A stretch of 20,778 nt of DNA from NCBI GenBank assembly GCA_035995425.1, contig DASYKM010000193.1, positions 1-20,778 on the forward strand, given 5' to 3'. Source of the stretch: CADEED01 sp035995425. Lineage in GTDB: Bacteria > Pseudomonadota > Gammaproteobacteria > Steroidobacterales > Steroidobacteraceae. The stretch's first letter is position 1. Each line of letters opens with the position of its first letter. The translations under genes and the position numbers were made by a program. Below, one piece after another: positions 7,686 to 14,758 of this stretch. The notes under the pieces were generated by a model that did not search any database, was not told the DNA's origin, and saw only the letters and a list, made by a program, of their open reading frames with translations.

Positions 7686-8122
7686 CGCGCGTCGACCGTC
7701 TCGACGTCGTGCAACAGGTGGCCGATCGCGCCGAACGCGAGCGCGCGGAACGCCTGGCCGAAGCCGAGCGCAATGCCATCGAAGCCGAACAGAAGCTGGT
7801 GGCGCTCGAGCGCTATCGCAACGAATACGAAGAGCAGCTCGCGACGCGCGGCGCGGCCGGTGTCGAAGTGTCCGGCGTGCGCGAGTTCCAGGCTTTCCTT
7901 GCGCGGCTCGGCGAGGCGCTGGTGGCGCAGCGCCAGGTGCTCGGCGCGGCGCGCGCGACGCGCGATCAGCTGCTCAATTCCTGGCGCGAGGCTGCGCAAC
8001 GCGCGCAGGTCGTGCAGACGCTTGCGGACCGCTGGCATAGCGAGGCCCGCCGCGATGAAGACCGGCGCGACCAACGCGAAAGTGACGAGTTGGCGCAGCG
8101 CGGCTCCAAAAACGAGAGGTAG
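7682..8122 (+). CDS. fliJ: Flagellar export protein FliJ
   Basis: FliJ is a small coiled-coil protein resembling the gamma subunit of F-ATPases. It sits in the FliI ring, contacts FlhA and recycles export chaperones. The 146-aa product is almost wholly helical and highly charged (many Arg, Glu, Ala and Gln in heptad-like spacing), with the mid-protein SGVREFQAFLARLGEAL segment seen in FliJ proteins. Sequence conservation is low in this family, so the call rests on length, coiled coil and position between fliI and fliK. ATG 7682 overlaps the fliI stop. Confidence 0.9.
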   Translation: MTRVDRLDVVQQVADRAERERAERLAEAERNAIEAEQKLVALERYRNEYEEQLATRGAAGVEVSGVREFQAFLARLGEALVAQRQVLGAARATRDQLLNSWREAAQRAQVVQTLADRWHSEARRDEDRRDQRESDELAQRGSKNER

Positions 8123-8125
8123 ACC

Positions 8126-9367
8126 ATGATGAGCGCCAAGACTGTATTGACCGAAGCTCCGGCATGCCCGGCACCGGCCGCGCCTAACAACGCCGCCAGC
8201 GTGACGACGCCCGGCGACGCACCGTCGGATTTTCAGAACCTGCTCGCGGGGGCTGTGCCGCCGGTGGCGATGCCCACACCCGGGACGACGCAGCCGCTGG
8301 TGCAGCTGTTGACGCTCAAGAACATGCAGGCCGCCGCCAAACTACCCGGCGCCGCTTCGGGCAATGCAGCGGCCCGGCCGGGTGCTCCTGCCGTCAAGCC
8401 GGGCGAACCGGCGCTCGACACGGGCGACGGCGCAGCAGCCGATCTGCTCAAGATTCTCAACGACACCGCCACGTTGCTGCCCGCGACGGGCGATGCCGGG
8501 GCGGAGGTATCCGCGGAATCGCAGGAAACCGACGAGCCCGCGACGAGCGATGACGACATCCTCTCGGGCTGGCTCGACATGATGCTGCCGGCCAGCGTGT
8601 TCGCGCCGCAGGCAGGCGCGACCAACGATGCCGGCGCACAGACCTCGGGGCAGGGCGGCGACGAAGCCGCGCTGAAGGCCGCCGCGGCCAGTGTCATTCC
8701 AACCTCGCTGGTGTTGCAGGCGGGGTTGCCGGAGCGCAAGGAAGCCGCCGACGCGGGCGCCCAGGGACTGCCGGCGACGAATCCCGCCAGCAATCGCGAT
8801 GCGGCCACGGCCGCCGCGCAAAATACCGCGGCGGTGTTCGCCGCCGCCATCACTGACAATGAAAGCACCGAACGCGACAAACCGACCAACGATGGCTGGA
8901 TGAGCGCCATGAGCGATGTCACCGGCAAACGCGGTCCTGACATGGTTCCGGTGACGGAAGCGCGCCTGTCCACACCCGTGCACGACACACGTTGGGCCGA
9001 TGCGCTCGCGCACCGGCTCGTGTTGATGGCGCGCGATGGCGAGTCGGTGGCCTCGCTTAAACTCGTGCCGGTCGATCTGGGGCCGCTCGACATCCAGATC
9101 ACCGTGCGCGACGGTGAAGCCAGCGTGCATTTCGCCGCCGCGCACCAGGAAACCCGCGCGGTGCTCGAAGCATCGATGCCGCGTCTTCGTGAGCTGCTGT
9201 CGGCCCAGGGTCTGCAACTCTCCAACTCGAGCGTCTCGCACCAGTCGGCTGGCCACGGCCGGCCGGAGCGCTCGAGCGCGCCTGGCGCGGTGGGCGCCGT
9301 GGGTGATGAGACCGAAGTCACGTCGGCCAAGGTCATCTCAACCTCGCTGCTCGACATCTACGCCTGA
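8126..9367 (+). CDS. fliK: Flagellar hook-length control protein FliK
   Basis: FliK is an exported molecular ruler that stops hook growth and switches FlhB to filament-type substrates. The 413-aa product has a long low-complexity Ala/Pro/Thr/Asp-rich N-terminal part (to about residue 280) and the conserved C-terminal switch domain (about 287-370), with ASLKLVPVDLGPLDIQITV as the hallmark LxPxxLG-like core. GAGG lies just before tandem ATG codons at 8126 and 8129; either could start the protein. It is the last gene before a strong hairpin and a new sigma-54 promoter, so it probably ends the fliE-K transcript. Confidence 0.92.
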   Translation: MMSAKTVLTEAPACPAPAAPNNAASVTTPGDAPSDFQNLLAGAVPPVAMPTPGTTQPLVQLLTLKNMQAAAKLPGAASGNAAARPGAPAVKPGEPALDTGDGAAADLLKILNDTATLLPATGDAGAEVSAESQETDEPATSDDDILSGWLDMMLPASVFAPQAGATNDAGAQTSGQGGDEAALKAAAASVIPTSLVLQAGLPERKEAADAGAQGLPATNPASNRDAATAAAQNTAAVFAAAITDNESTERDKPTNDGWMSAMSDVTGKRGPDMVPVTEARLSTPVHDTRWADALAHRLVLMARDGESVASLKLVPVDLGPLDIQITVRDGEASVHFAAAHQETRAVLEASMPRLRELLSAQGLQLSNSSVSHQSAGHGRPERSSAPGAVGAVGDETEVTSAKVISTSLLDIYA

Positions 9368-9422
9368 GAAAAAGGGGACATTCCTATTTTTCGCCGCGAA
9401 AAATAGGAATGTCCCCTTTTTC
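9368..9422. repeat. Perfect 26-bp hairpin after fliK (palindromic element B, terminator-like)
   Basis: Arms 9368-9393 and 9397-9422 are exact reverse complements around a 3-nt CCG loop. The core GGGGACATTCCTATTTTT and its complement are framed by A5 and T5 runs, so the RNA from either strand would end in a stable stem plus U5, which is consistent with a bidirectional terminator. From memory, GGGGACATTCC-type palindromes recur in many bacterial genomes as REP-like repeats linked to Y1/RAYT transposases; this needs a search. It starts one base after the fliK stop. Confidence 0.88.
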
Positions 9423-9455
9423 GGGGCTGCGGGCCCGCCATCCTTTCCAAGCGTC

Positions 9456-9508
9456 GGTTTTCCGTCGCACCCTCCGCACTTTCGTGAAGCACGTCACAGG
9501 TTTTCCGT
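9456..9508 (+). repeat. 10-bp direct repeat flanking the fliL upstream region
   Basis: GGTTTTCCGT occurs at 9456-9465 and again at 9499-9508, with starts 43 bp apart, about four helical turns. The second copy runs into the first base of the -24 element of the fliL promoter. Same-face spacing would suit a regulator pair, but chance is not excluded for two copies. Confidence 0.45.
9477..9497 (+). promoter_or_regulatory. Putative activator/operator site upstream of the fliL promoter
   Basis: CAC (9477-9479), GTGA (9484-9487) and TCAC (9494-9497) give CAC-N4-GTGAAGCACGTCAC, the same block as at 1402-1422 with one base changed in the 14-mer. The distance from its end to the -24 GG is again 11 nt. 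A CCTCCG precedes both copies (9471-9476 and 1395-1400), shifted by one base. Conservation in non-coding DNA at two promoters supports a functional site. Confidence 0.55.
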
Positions 9509-9523
9509 GGCATGCCCGTTGCA
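9508..9523 (+). promoter_or_regulatory. Sigma-54 (-24/-12) promoter for fliL and downstream genes
   Basis: TGGCATGCCCGTTGCA fits TGGCACR-N4-TTGCW with a single mismatch (T for C in the sixth base). GG (9509-9510) and GC (9521-9522) are 10 nt apart. Transcription would start near 9534, about 35 nt before the fliL ATG. It lies directly downstream of the fliK hairpin, which argues that fliL begins a new transcription unit running through fliMNOPQR-flhBAFG-fliA-motC. Confidence 0.85.
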
Positions 9524-9569
9524 CATCCGAAGTCAGTCGCACGCGTCCGGCGTGTCTTGAGGTTGTGCC

Positions 9570-10094
9570 ATGGCTGATGAAGATACTGAAGTCCTCGACG
9601 AAGAATTCGTCGAAGGCGAAGAAGGTGAAGTCGAGGGCGAAGAGGGCGCTCCGAAGAGCAGGAAGCTGCTCTTCATCATCATCGCGGCCGTGCTGCTAGT
9701 CGGCGGCGGCGGCGCATTCTTCCTCCTCAAGGGCGATCACAAGGCCGAGACGAAAGCCGCGGCGCCGGTGTTGCCGCCTATCTACGTGAATCTCGACCCG
9801 CCCTTCGTGGTGAATTTCGAAGCGGAGTCGATGGTGCGCTTCCTGCAGGTCACCGTCAGCGTCATGACGCGCGACCCGCACGTCGAAGAAGAGCTCAAGA
9901 AGAACGATCCGCGCATCCGCAACGACCTGCTGATGCTGCTCGGCAACCAGAAGTACGACGCGATTTCCACGCGCGAGGGCAAGGAGAGCTTGCGGGCGCA
10001 GTCGCTCGACTCGGTGCGTGCCGTCGTCAAGAGCGCCGGCGGCGAGCCCGAGAAAGTCGAAGCCCTGTACTTCACCGCCTTCGTGATGCAGTAG
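9570..10094 (+). CDS. fliL: Flagellar basal body-associated protein FliL
   Basis: FliL is a single-pass inner-membrane protein that rings the stators and supports torque. The 174-aa product has a very acidic cytoplasmic N-terminus (EGEEGEVEGEEG, about residues 15-26), one membrane helix (about 31-53, LLFIIIAAVLLVGGGG), and a periplasmic stomatin-like domain (YVNLDPPFVVNF, RFLQVTVSVMTRD, then the NDPRIRNDLLMLL stretch). Its length is typical. TGAGG (9558-9562) is well placed before ATG 9570. The first gene after a sigma-54 promoter, it has its stop 2 nt before fliM. Confidence 0.95.
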   Translation: MADEDTEVLDEEFVEGEEGEVEGEEGAPKSRKLLFIIIAAVLLVGGGGAFFLLKGDHKAETKAAAPVLPPIYVNLDPPFVVNFEAESMVRFLQVTVSVMTRDPHVEEELKKNDPRIRNDLLMLLGNQKYDAISTREGKESLRAQSLDSVRAVVKSAGGEPEKVEALYFTAFVMQ

Positions 10095-10096
10095 CC

Positions 10097-11107
10097 ATGG
10101 CCGCCCAGGAAGTGCTCAACCAGGACGAAGTCAACGCGTTGCTGAACGCGGTGGATTCCGGCGACGTCAACACCGATGCGCCCGTCAATCCCGACGAGGT
10201 CCGTCCCTACGATTTTCTGAGCGACCAGGTCGCGACGCGCATTCGCATGCCGGCGTTCGACCTGATCAACGAGCGCATGGCGAGATCCTTGCGCGTCAGC
10301 ACCTACAACCTGCTGCGCCGGCCGCTCGAGATCGCGGTGATGCCCATGCAGGTACGCAAGTTCTCCGACTACGCGCAGTCGCTGGCGCTGCCGAGCAACC
10401 TCAACCTGGTGCGCATCAATCCGCTGCGTGGCAGCGCGTTGTTCGCGCTCGACCCGGCGCTGGTCTTCGCGGTGGTCGACAATTTCTTCGGCGGCAACGG
10501 CCGCCAGCAGAAGACCGAAGGCCGCGAATTCGCGCCCACGGAAATGCGCGTGATCCAGATGCTGCTGCGCGCGGCGTTCAACGACATGCGCGAAGCCTGG
10601 GCGCCGATCGCCGCCATCGACGTCGAATTCGTTAAAGCCGAGGTCAACCCGAGCTTCGCGCAAATCGCCGCGCCGGCCGAGCCGGTGGTGATCTGCGGTT
10701 TTCAGCTGGCACTCGAGGGCGGTGGTGGCGACATGCAAGTGGTGCTGCCGCTGTCGATGCTCGAGCCACTGAAGGAAGTCCTCGAGGCGGGAGCCTCCGG
10801 CGCGAGCGCCGTGCAGGACGACCGCTGGCTGGCCTCGCTCAAGGAAGACATCCAGGACGCCGAGATCGAGCTGTCCACCATGCTGGGGCACGCAAGCGTG
10901 ACGCTGAACCAGCTCGTCAATCTCAAACCTGGCGACGTGATTCCCTGTGACTTCTCCGGCAAGGCCACCGTGCTCGCCGAGGGCGTGCCGCTGTTCCGCG
11001 GCAGCTACGGCGTCTCGCGCGGCCACCAGTCGGTGAGATTCGAGCAGCGGGTACGCCGGCCGCGAACCAACGCGGTCGACGCGATGTTGCTCCGCAAGAC
11101 TACCTAA
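10097..11107 (+). CDS. fliM: Flagellar motor switch protein FliM
   Basis: FliM forms the middle of the C-ring, binds phosphorylated CheY and passes the signal to FliG. The 336-aa product begins with the CheY-binding peptide VLNQDEVNALL (about residues 6-16), then the CheC-like middle domain with the FFGGNGR loop and the EGREFAPTEMRVIQMLL segment, and ends in a SpoA domain (LNQLVNLKPGDVIPCDF). Its length is normal. The retained CheY peptide implies chemotaxis genes elsewhere, since none lie in this window. It starts 2 nt after fliL and ends 11 nt before fliN. Confidence 0.97.
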   Translation: MAAQEVLNQDEVNALLNAVDSGDVNTDAPVNPDEVRPYDFLSDQVATRIRMPAFDLINERMARSLRVSTYNLLRRPLEIAVMPMQVRKFSDYAQSLALPSNLNLVRINPLRGSALFALDPALVFAVVDNFFGGNGRQQKTEGREFAPTEMRVIQMLLRAAFNDMREAWAPIAAIDVEFVKAEVNPSFAQIAAPAEPVVICGFQLALEGGGGDMQVVLPLSMLEPLKEVLEAGASGASAVQDDRWLASLKEDIQDAEIELSTMLGHASVTLNQLVNLKPGDVIPCDFSGKATVLAEGVPLFRGSYGVSRGHQSVRFEQRVRRPRTNAVDAMLLRKTT

Positions 11108-11118
11108 TAGGTGATGGA

Positions 11119-11433
11119 ATGAATGCAAAGACCGTAGCCGCGCAAGCGGAAGAAATAGACAGCGCCGCCGCCGACGTGAACCTCGAGGCGATCCTCGATG
11201 TTTCCGTCACGCTCTCCATGGAAGTGGGCCGCACGCGCATCCCCATCCGCAATCTGTTGCAGCTCAACCAGGGCAGCGTCGTCGAGCTGGATCGCGCCGC
11301 CGGCGAACCCTTCGACGTGTTCGTCAACGGCACGCTGGTGGCGCACGGCGAAGTGGTGGTGGTGAACGAGAAGTTCGGCATTCGCATCACGGATGTGGTC
11401 AGCGCCGCCGAACGCATCAAGAAACTGAAATAG
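11119..11433 (+). CDS. fliN: Flagellar motor switch protein FliN
   Basis: FliN forms the base of the C-ring and docks the FliH-FliI export complex. The 104-aa product is a short FliN: a divergent N-terminus of about 20 residues followed by the SpoA domain (LEAILDVSVTLSMEVGRTRI, then NLLQLNQGSVVELDR and VNEKFGIRITDVV). ATG 11119 follows AGGTGATGG. It lies between fliM and fliO in the standard order with short gaps (11 nt and 8 nt). Identity is secure; there is no sign of the larger FliY form. Confidence 0.96.
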   Translation: MNAKTVAAQAEEIDSAAADVNLEAILDVSVTLSMEVGRTRIPIRNLLQLNQGSVVELDRAAGEPFDVFVNGTLVAHGEVVVVNEKFGIRITDVVSAAERIKKLK

Positions 11434-11441
11434 GCCGCTCG

Positions 11442-11831
11442 ATGGACGCTCCGCTATTCGCCGCGCCGGCCGCGAGCACCGCGCATTCGACTGGCGGTGG
11501 ACTCCTCGAAGTCACGCTGGCACTCATCGTCATCGTCGCGCTGATTGCCGGGCTCGCCTGGATCATGAAGCGCACGCGCGGTTTTGGCGGCGGCGCCGGA
11601 GTCCGCGATCGAATCCAGATTCTCGGTGACCGGTCCGTCGGCCAGAAAGAGCGCTGCGTGCTCGTGCGCGTCGGCGAGACCGACATCCTGGTCGGCGTCG
11701 CCCAAGGTTCGGTGCGCACCTTGCACGTGTTCCCGGCCGGTGCGAATACGGAAGCGCCGCCCGCTCCTGCGTCCTCCGCAATCAAGAGCCCCAATTTCAG
11801 AGACCTGCTGATGCGGAGCCTCGGCAAATGA
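11442..11831 (+). CDS. fliO: Flagellar biosynthesis protein FliO
   Basis: FliO is a bitopic membrane protein that helps assemble the FliP-FliQ-FliR export gate. The 129-aa product has one hydrophobic segment (about residues 22-44, VTLALIVIVALIAGLAWIM) followed by a basic stretch and the small cytoplasmic domain with RIQILGDRSVGQKERCVLV and ILVGVAQGSVRTLH, typical of the family. Sequence outside these motifs is weakly conserved. There is no good ribosome-binding site in the 8-nt gap after fliN. The stop overlaps fliP as ATGA. Confidence 0.92.
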   Translation: MDAPLFAAPAASTAHSTGGGLLEVTLALIVIVALIAGLAWIMKRTRGFGGGAGVRDRIQILGDRSVGQKERCVLVRVGETDILVGVAQGSVRTLHVFPAGANTEAPPAPASSAIKSPNFRDLLMRSLGK

Positions 11832-12595
11832 TCGGTCGAAAGAACTGGGGCCGCGTCCTCGGCGTGCTGGCGTTGCTGCTGCTGCCGCTCGCGGCCTCCG
11901 CGGCGGCGACTGGCGCGGGTGGCCTGCCCGCGGTCACCGTGACCACCGCTCCCGGTGGTGGACAGACGTACTCGCTGACCCTGCAAGTGCTGATCCTGAT
12001 GACGGTGCTGTCGTTGCTGCCGGCCATCCTGCTCATGATGACCGCGTTCACGCGCATCGTGATCGTGCTCGCAATCCTTCGCCAGGCAATCGGCGCCGGC
12101 CAGACGCCGCCTAACCAGGTGCTCGTGGGCCTCGCACTTTTTCTCACGCTGTTCGTCATGGCGCCGGTGATCGACAAGGTGAACACCGAGGCGGCGCAGC
12201 CGTATCTCGCCGGCACCATCGAAACCACCGTGGCACTGGAGCGCGCCATCGGTCCCATCAAGGGTTTCATGCTCGAACAGACGCGCGAGTCGGACATCGC
12301 GACGTTCGTCCGCATCTCCGGCGGCAAGGGATTCGCCAAACCCGCCGACGTGCCGCTCGGCATCCTGGTGCCGGCCTTCGTCACCAGCGAGCTCAAGACC
12401 GCTTTCCAGATCGGATTCTTGCTGTTCATTCCGTTCGTGATCATCGACCTCGTGGTGGCGAGCGTGCTGATGTCGATGGGCATGATGATGCTCTCGCCGG
12501 TGCTCATCTCGCTGCCCTTCAAGATCATGTTGTTCGTGCTCATCGACGGCTGGGCACTGGTCATGGGCACGCTCGCCCAAAGTTTTTTCAGGTAG
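11828..12595 (+). CDS. fliP: Flagellar export gate protein FliP
   Basis: FliP is the main subunit of the FliP5-FliQ4-FliR1 protein-conducting gate inside the MS ring. The 255-aa product starts with a cleavable-looking signal peptide (hydrophobic VLALLLLPLAASAAA, cut near residue 26), then membrane helices and the conserved LLMMTAFTRIVIVLAILRQA and NQVLVGLALFLTLFVMAPV blocks, and a C-terminal ISLPFKIMLFVLIDGWALV. Length and motifs are standard. ATG 11828 overlaps the fliO stop; fliQ follows 8 nt later with its own AGGAA site. Confidence 0.97.
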   Translation: MIGRKNWGRVLGVLALLLLPLAASAAATGAGGLPAVTVTTAPGGGQTYSLTLQVLILMTVLSLLPAILLMMTAFTRIVIVLAILRQAIGAGQTPPNQVLVGLALFLTLFVMAPVIDKVNTEAAQPYLAGTIETTVALERAIGPIKGFMLEQTRESDIATFVRISGGKGFAKPADVPLGILVPAFVTSELKTAFQIGFLLFIPFVIIDLVVASVLMSMGMMMLSPVLISLPFKIMLFVLIDGWALVMGTLAQSFFR

Positions 12596-12603
12596 GAATT
12601 CAA

Positions 12604-12873
12604 ATGAGTCCCGAAATGGTGGTCACCATCGGCCGGCAGGCGCTGGAAATGACGTTGATGCTGGCGGCACCGCTGCTGCTCACCGCGCTCGCCGTCGGCC
12701 TCATCGTCGGCATCTTCCAGGCCGCGACCTCGATCAACGAGATGACGCTGTCGTTCATCCCGAAACTGCTGGCCATGGCCGCGGTGCTGGCACTCACCGG
12801 TCCGTGGATGATCCGCAGCCTGGTGGAATACACGCGCGGCCTCATCGAAAGCATTCCGGGCATGGTCGGGTGA
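12604..12873 (+). CDS. fliQ: Flagellar export gate protein FliQ
   Basis: FliQ is the small two-helix gate subunit that wraps the FliP/FliR core. The 89-aa product is the expected length with two hydrophobic helices (about residues 15-37 and 50-72) and the family segments PLLLTALAVGLIVGIFQAAT and INEMTLSFIPKL. ATG 12604 follows AGGAA at normal spacing. Its stop (TGA 12871-12873) overlaps the ATG of fliR by one base, so these gate partners are coupled. Confidence 0.97.
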   Translation: MSPEMVVTIGRQALEMTLMLAAPLLLTALAVGLIVGIFQAATSINEMTLSFIPKLLAMAAVLALTGPWMIRSLVEYTRGLIESIPGMVG

Positions 12874-13652
12874 TGTCGGCCATCGCCCTCACCACCGGCC
12901 AGCTCGAAGCGTGGGTAGCGCAGGGGTTCTTCCCCTTCGCGCGCATCGGCGCCTGCCTGATGGTGGCGCCGGTATTCGGCGCGCGCTTCGTGCCGGCGCG
13001 CACGCGCATCATCCTGGCGGTCGCCATCACCGCGCTGGTGGTGCCGTTGATTCCCGCACCCGACATCGCGCCGTTTTCGGGGCAGGGGTTCGTCGCGGTG
13101 TTCCAGCAGCTGTTGATCGGCGTCGCCTTCGGTTTCGCCCTGCAGGTGGTGTTCGACGCGCTCGCGCTCGCCGGACAGTTGTTAGCCAACAGCATGGGCC
13201 TCTCATTCGCATTCAACGTCGACCCGTTGCGCGGCAGCAGCACGCCGGCGCTGGGGCAGCTCTACGTCATTCTCGCCACGCTCACGTTCCTCGCTCTCGG
13301 CGGGCACATCGCGCTCATCGAGATGCTGGTGGCCGGCCTGTACACCATGCCGGTGGGTGTGACGGGACTCGGACAGGAAGGCGTCTGGGCGCTCGTTCTC
13401 TGGGGCGGCACCCTGTTTTCGGGTGCCATCGCCATCGCCCTGCCGGGCGTCACCGCGCTGCTCATCGTCAATCTCGCCTTCGGCGTGGTGAGCCGAGCCG
13501 CACCGGCGCTCAATCTTTTCGCGGTCGGCTTCCCGGTGTCGCTGGTCATCGGCCTGCTGGTGGTGCTCGCTGGCATCGCGCCGCTGCAAGCCGGCTTCAT
13601 CGAACTGCTCGGCAAAGGCCTCGAGTTCCTGCGCGCTCTGGGAGGCACCTGA
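12873..13652 (+). CDS. fliR: Flagellar export gate protein FliR
   Basis: FliR is the single-copy gate subunit completing the FliPQR channel. From ATG 12873, whose first base is the last base of the fliQ stop (TGATG), the product is 259 aa. In-frame codons further upstream fall inside fliQ and would give a Pro/His-rich leader unlike any FliR, so I reject them. The protein is very hydrophobic, with PFARIGACLMVAPVFGARFV, LIGVAFGFALQVVFDALALA and the NSMGLSFAFNVDP loop as recognisable FliR segments. It is followed after 2 nt by flhB. Confidence 0.96.
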   Translation: MSAIALTTGQLEAWVAQGFFPFARIGACLMVAPVFGARFVPARTRIILAVAITALVVPLIPAPDIAPFSGQGFVAVFQQLLIGVAFGFALQVVFDALALAGQLLANSMGLSFAFNVDPLRGSSTPALGQLYVILATLTFLALGGHIALIEMLVAGLYTMPVGVTGLGQEGVWALVLWGGTLFSGAIAIALPGVTALLIVNLAFGVVSRAAPALNLFAVGFPVSLVIGLLVVLAGIAPLQAGFIELLGKGLEFLRALGGT

Positions 13653-13654
13653 CC

Positions 13655-14755
13655 ATGGCGGAGGGCGGCTCAGAGAAGACCGAGCGGGCAACTCCCAAGC
13701 GCCTCGAGGAGGCGCGCAAGAAAGGCCAGGTCCCGCGCTCGGCGGAGCTGTCGATGGCGGCGGTGTGCATCGCGGCCGCCACGGCTATCTACACGCTCGG
13801 CCGCGGCGCGGCCGGCAAATTCGCCGATCTCATGCGCGGTAGTTTGAGCCTGAGCCCCGAACAGGCCGTGGGCGAGAATGTCATCTGGCCGGCGCTGGTG
13901 AACACCGGAACGCAGGCGCTCGTCTATATCCTGCCGATCCTCGGTGCCACGTTCGTGGCGGCGCTCGCCGCACCGCTCGCCATCGGCGGGTGGAACTTCT
14001 CGGGCGAGGCGCTCGTGCCGCAGTTCAGCAAGTTGAATCCCGCCAGTGGCCTCGGCCGCATGTTTTCGGCGCGCGGCGGCGTGGAGCTCGGCAAGGGTCT
14101 CGCCAAGGTATTCGTCGTGGCGCTGATCGCCTGGACGCTGCTGAAGGGCATGACGCCGCAGATGATGGGTCTGTCCGCCGAGCCGCTCAACGGCGCCATC
14201 GGTCACTCGGCGCAGCTCGCCGGGTACTCGTTGTTGGTGCTGTGTTTTGGCCTCGTCGCCATCGCCGCTTTCGACGTACCGTTCCAGCTCTGGCAGCACG
14301 GCCGCGATCTCAAGATGACGCGCGAGGAAGTGCGCGAGGAATACAAGGAGAGCGAAGGCTCGCCGGAAACCCGTGGCCGCATCCGTGAAGCGCAGCGCGC
14401 GCTGGCACGCGGCCGCATGCTGCACGAGGTTCCGAAAGCGGACGTGGTGGTCACCAACCCGACGCACTTCGCCGTGGCGCTGCGCTACGACGACCAGAAA
14501 ATGCGCGCGCCCATCGTGGTGGCGAAGGGTACGGATCTGACCGCCGCGCGCATCCGCGAAATTGCCGCCGAGCACGGCGTCCCCGTGGTCGAAGCCCCGC
14601 CGCTGGCGCGCGCGCTGTTCCGCACCGTGGACCTCGGCCGCGAAGTCCCGGCGGCGCTGTACATCACGGTCGCGCAGGTCCTCACCTACGTCTATCAACT
14701 CAAGGCCGCCATCGAGCGCGGTGTCCAGCCACCTCCGCCACCGGTCATCAACTAA
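13655..14755 (+). CDS. flhB: Flagellar export switch protein FlhB
   Basis: FlhB is the export-apparatus protein that cleaves itself and changes substrate class when FliK signals hook completion. The 366-aa product opens with the family signature EKTERATPKRLEEARKKGQV, has four membrane helices (about residues 35-52, 88-110, 150-165, 190-207), and carries the autocleavage motif NPTH at 268-271 (cut between N268 and P269) in VVVTNPTHFAVALRY. The C-terminus ends in a short polyproline run. ATG 13655 follows GGAGG (13641-13645). The reading frame stays open back to 12911 inside fliR, but that extension is a frame shadow. flhA starts 3 nt after the stop. Confidence 0.97.
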   Translation: MAEGGSEKTERATPKRLEEARKKGQVPRSAELSMAAVCIAAATAIYTLGRGAAGKFADLMRGSLSLSPEQAVGENVIWPALVNTGTQALVYILPILGATFVAALAAPLAIGGWNFSGEALVPQFSKLNPASGLGRMFSARGGVELGKGLAKVFVVALIAWTLLKGMTPQMMGLSAEPLNGAIGHSAQLAGYSLLVLCFGLVAIAAFDVPFQLWQHGRDLKMTREEVREEYKESEGSPETRGRIREAQRALARGRMLHEVPKADVVVTNPTHFAVALRYDDQKMRAPIVVAKGTDLTAARIREIAAEHGVPVVEAPPLARALFRTVDLGREVPAALYITVAQVLTYVYQLKAAIERGVQPPPPPVIN

Positions 14756-14758
14756 GTC

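Noticed and set aside
12804..12872. Upstream start for FliR
   Set aside because: It lies inside fliQ; the leader is Pro/His-rich and unlike FliR, and ATG 12873 gives the normal protein.
12911..14755. A 614-codon frame suggesting a fusion protein ending in FlhB
   Set aside because: The first 248 codons overlap fliR in another frame and read as Arg/His/Ala-rich noise. FlhB proper begins at ATG 13655 with GGAGG and its family N-terminus.
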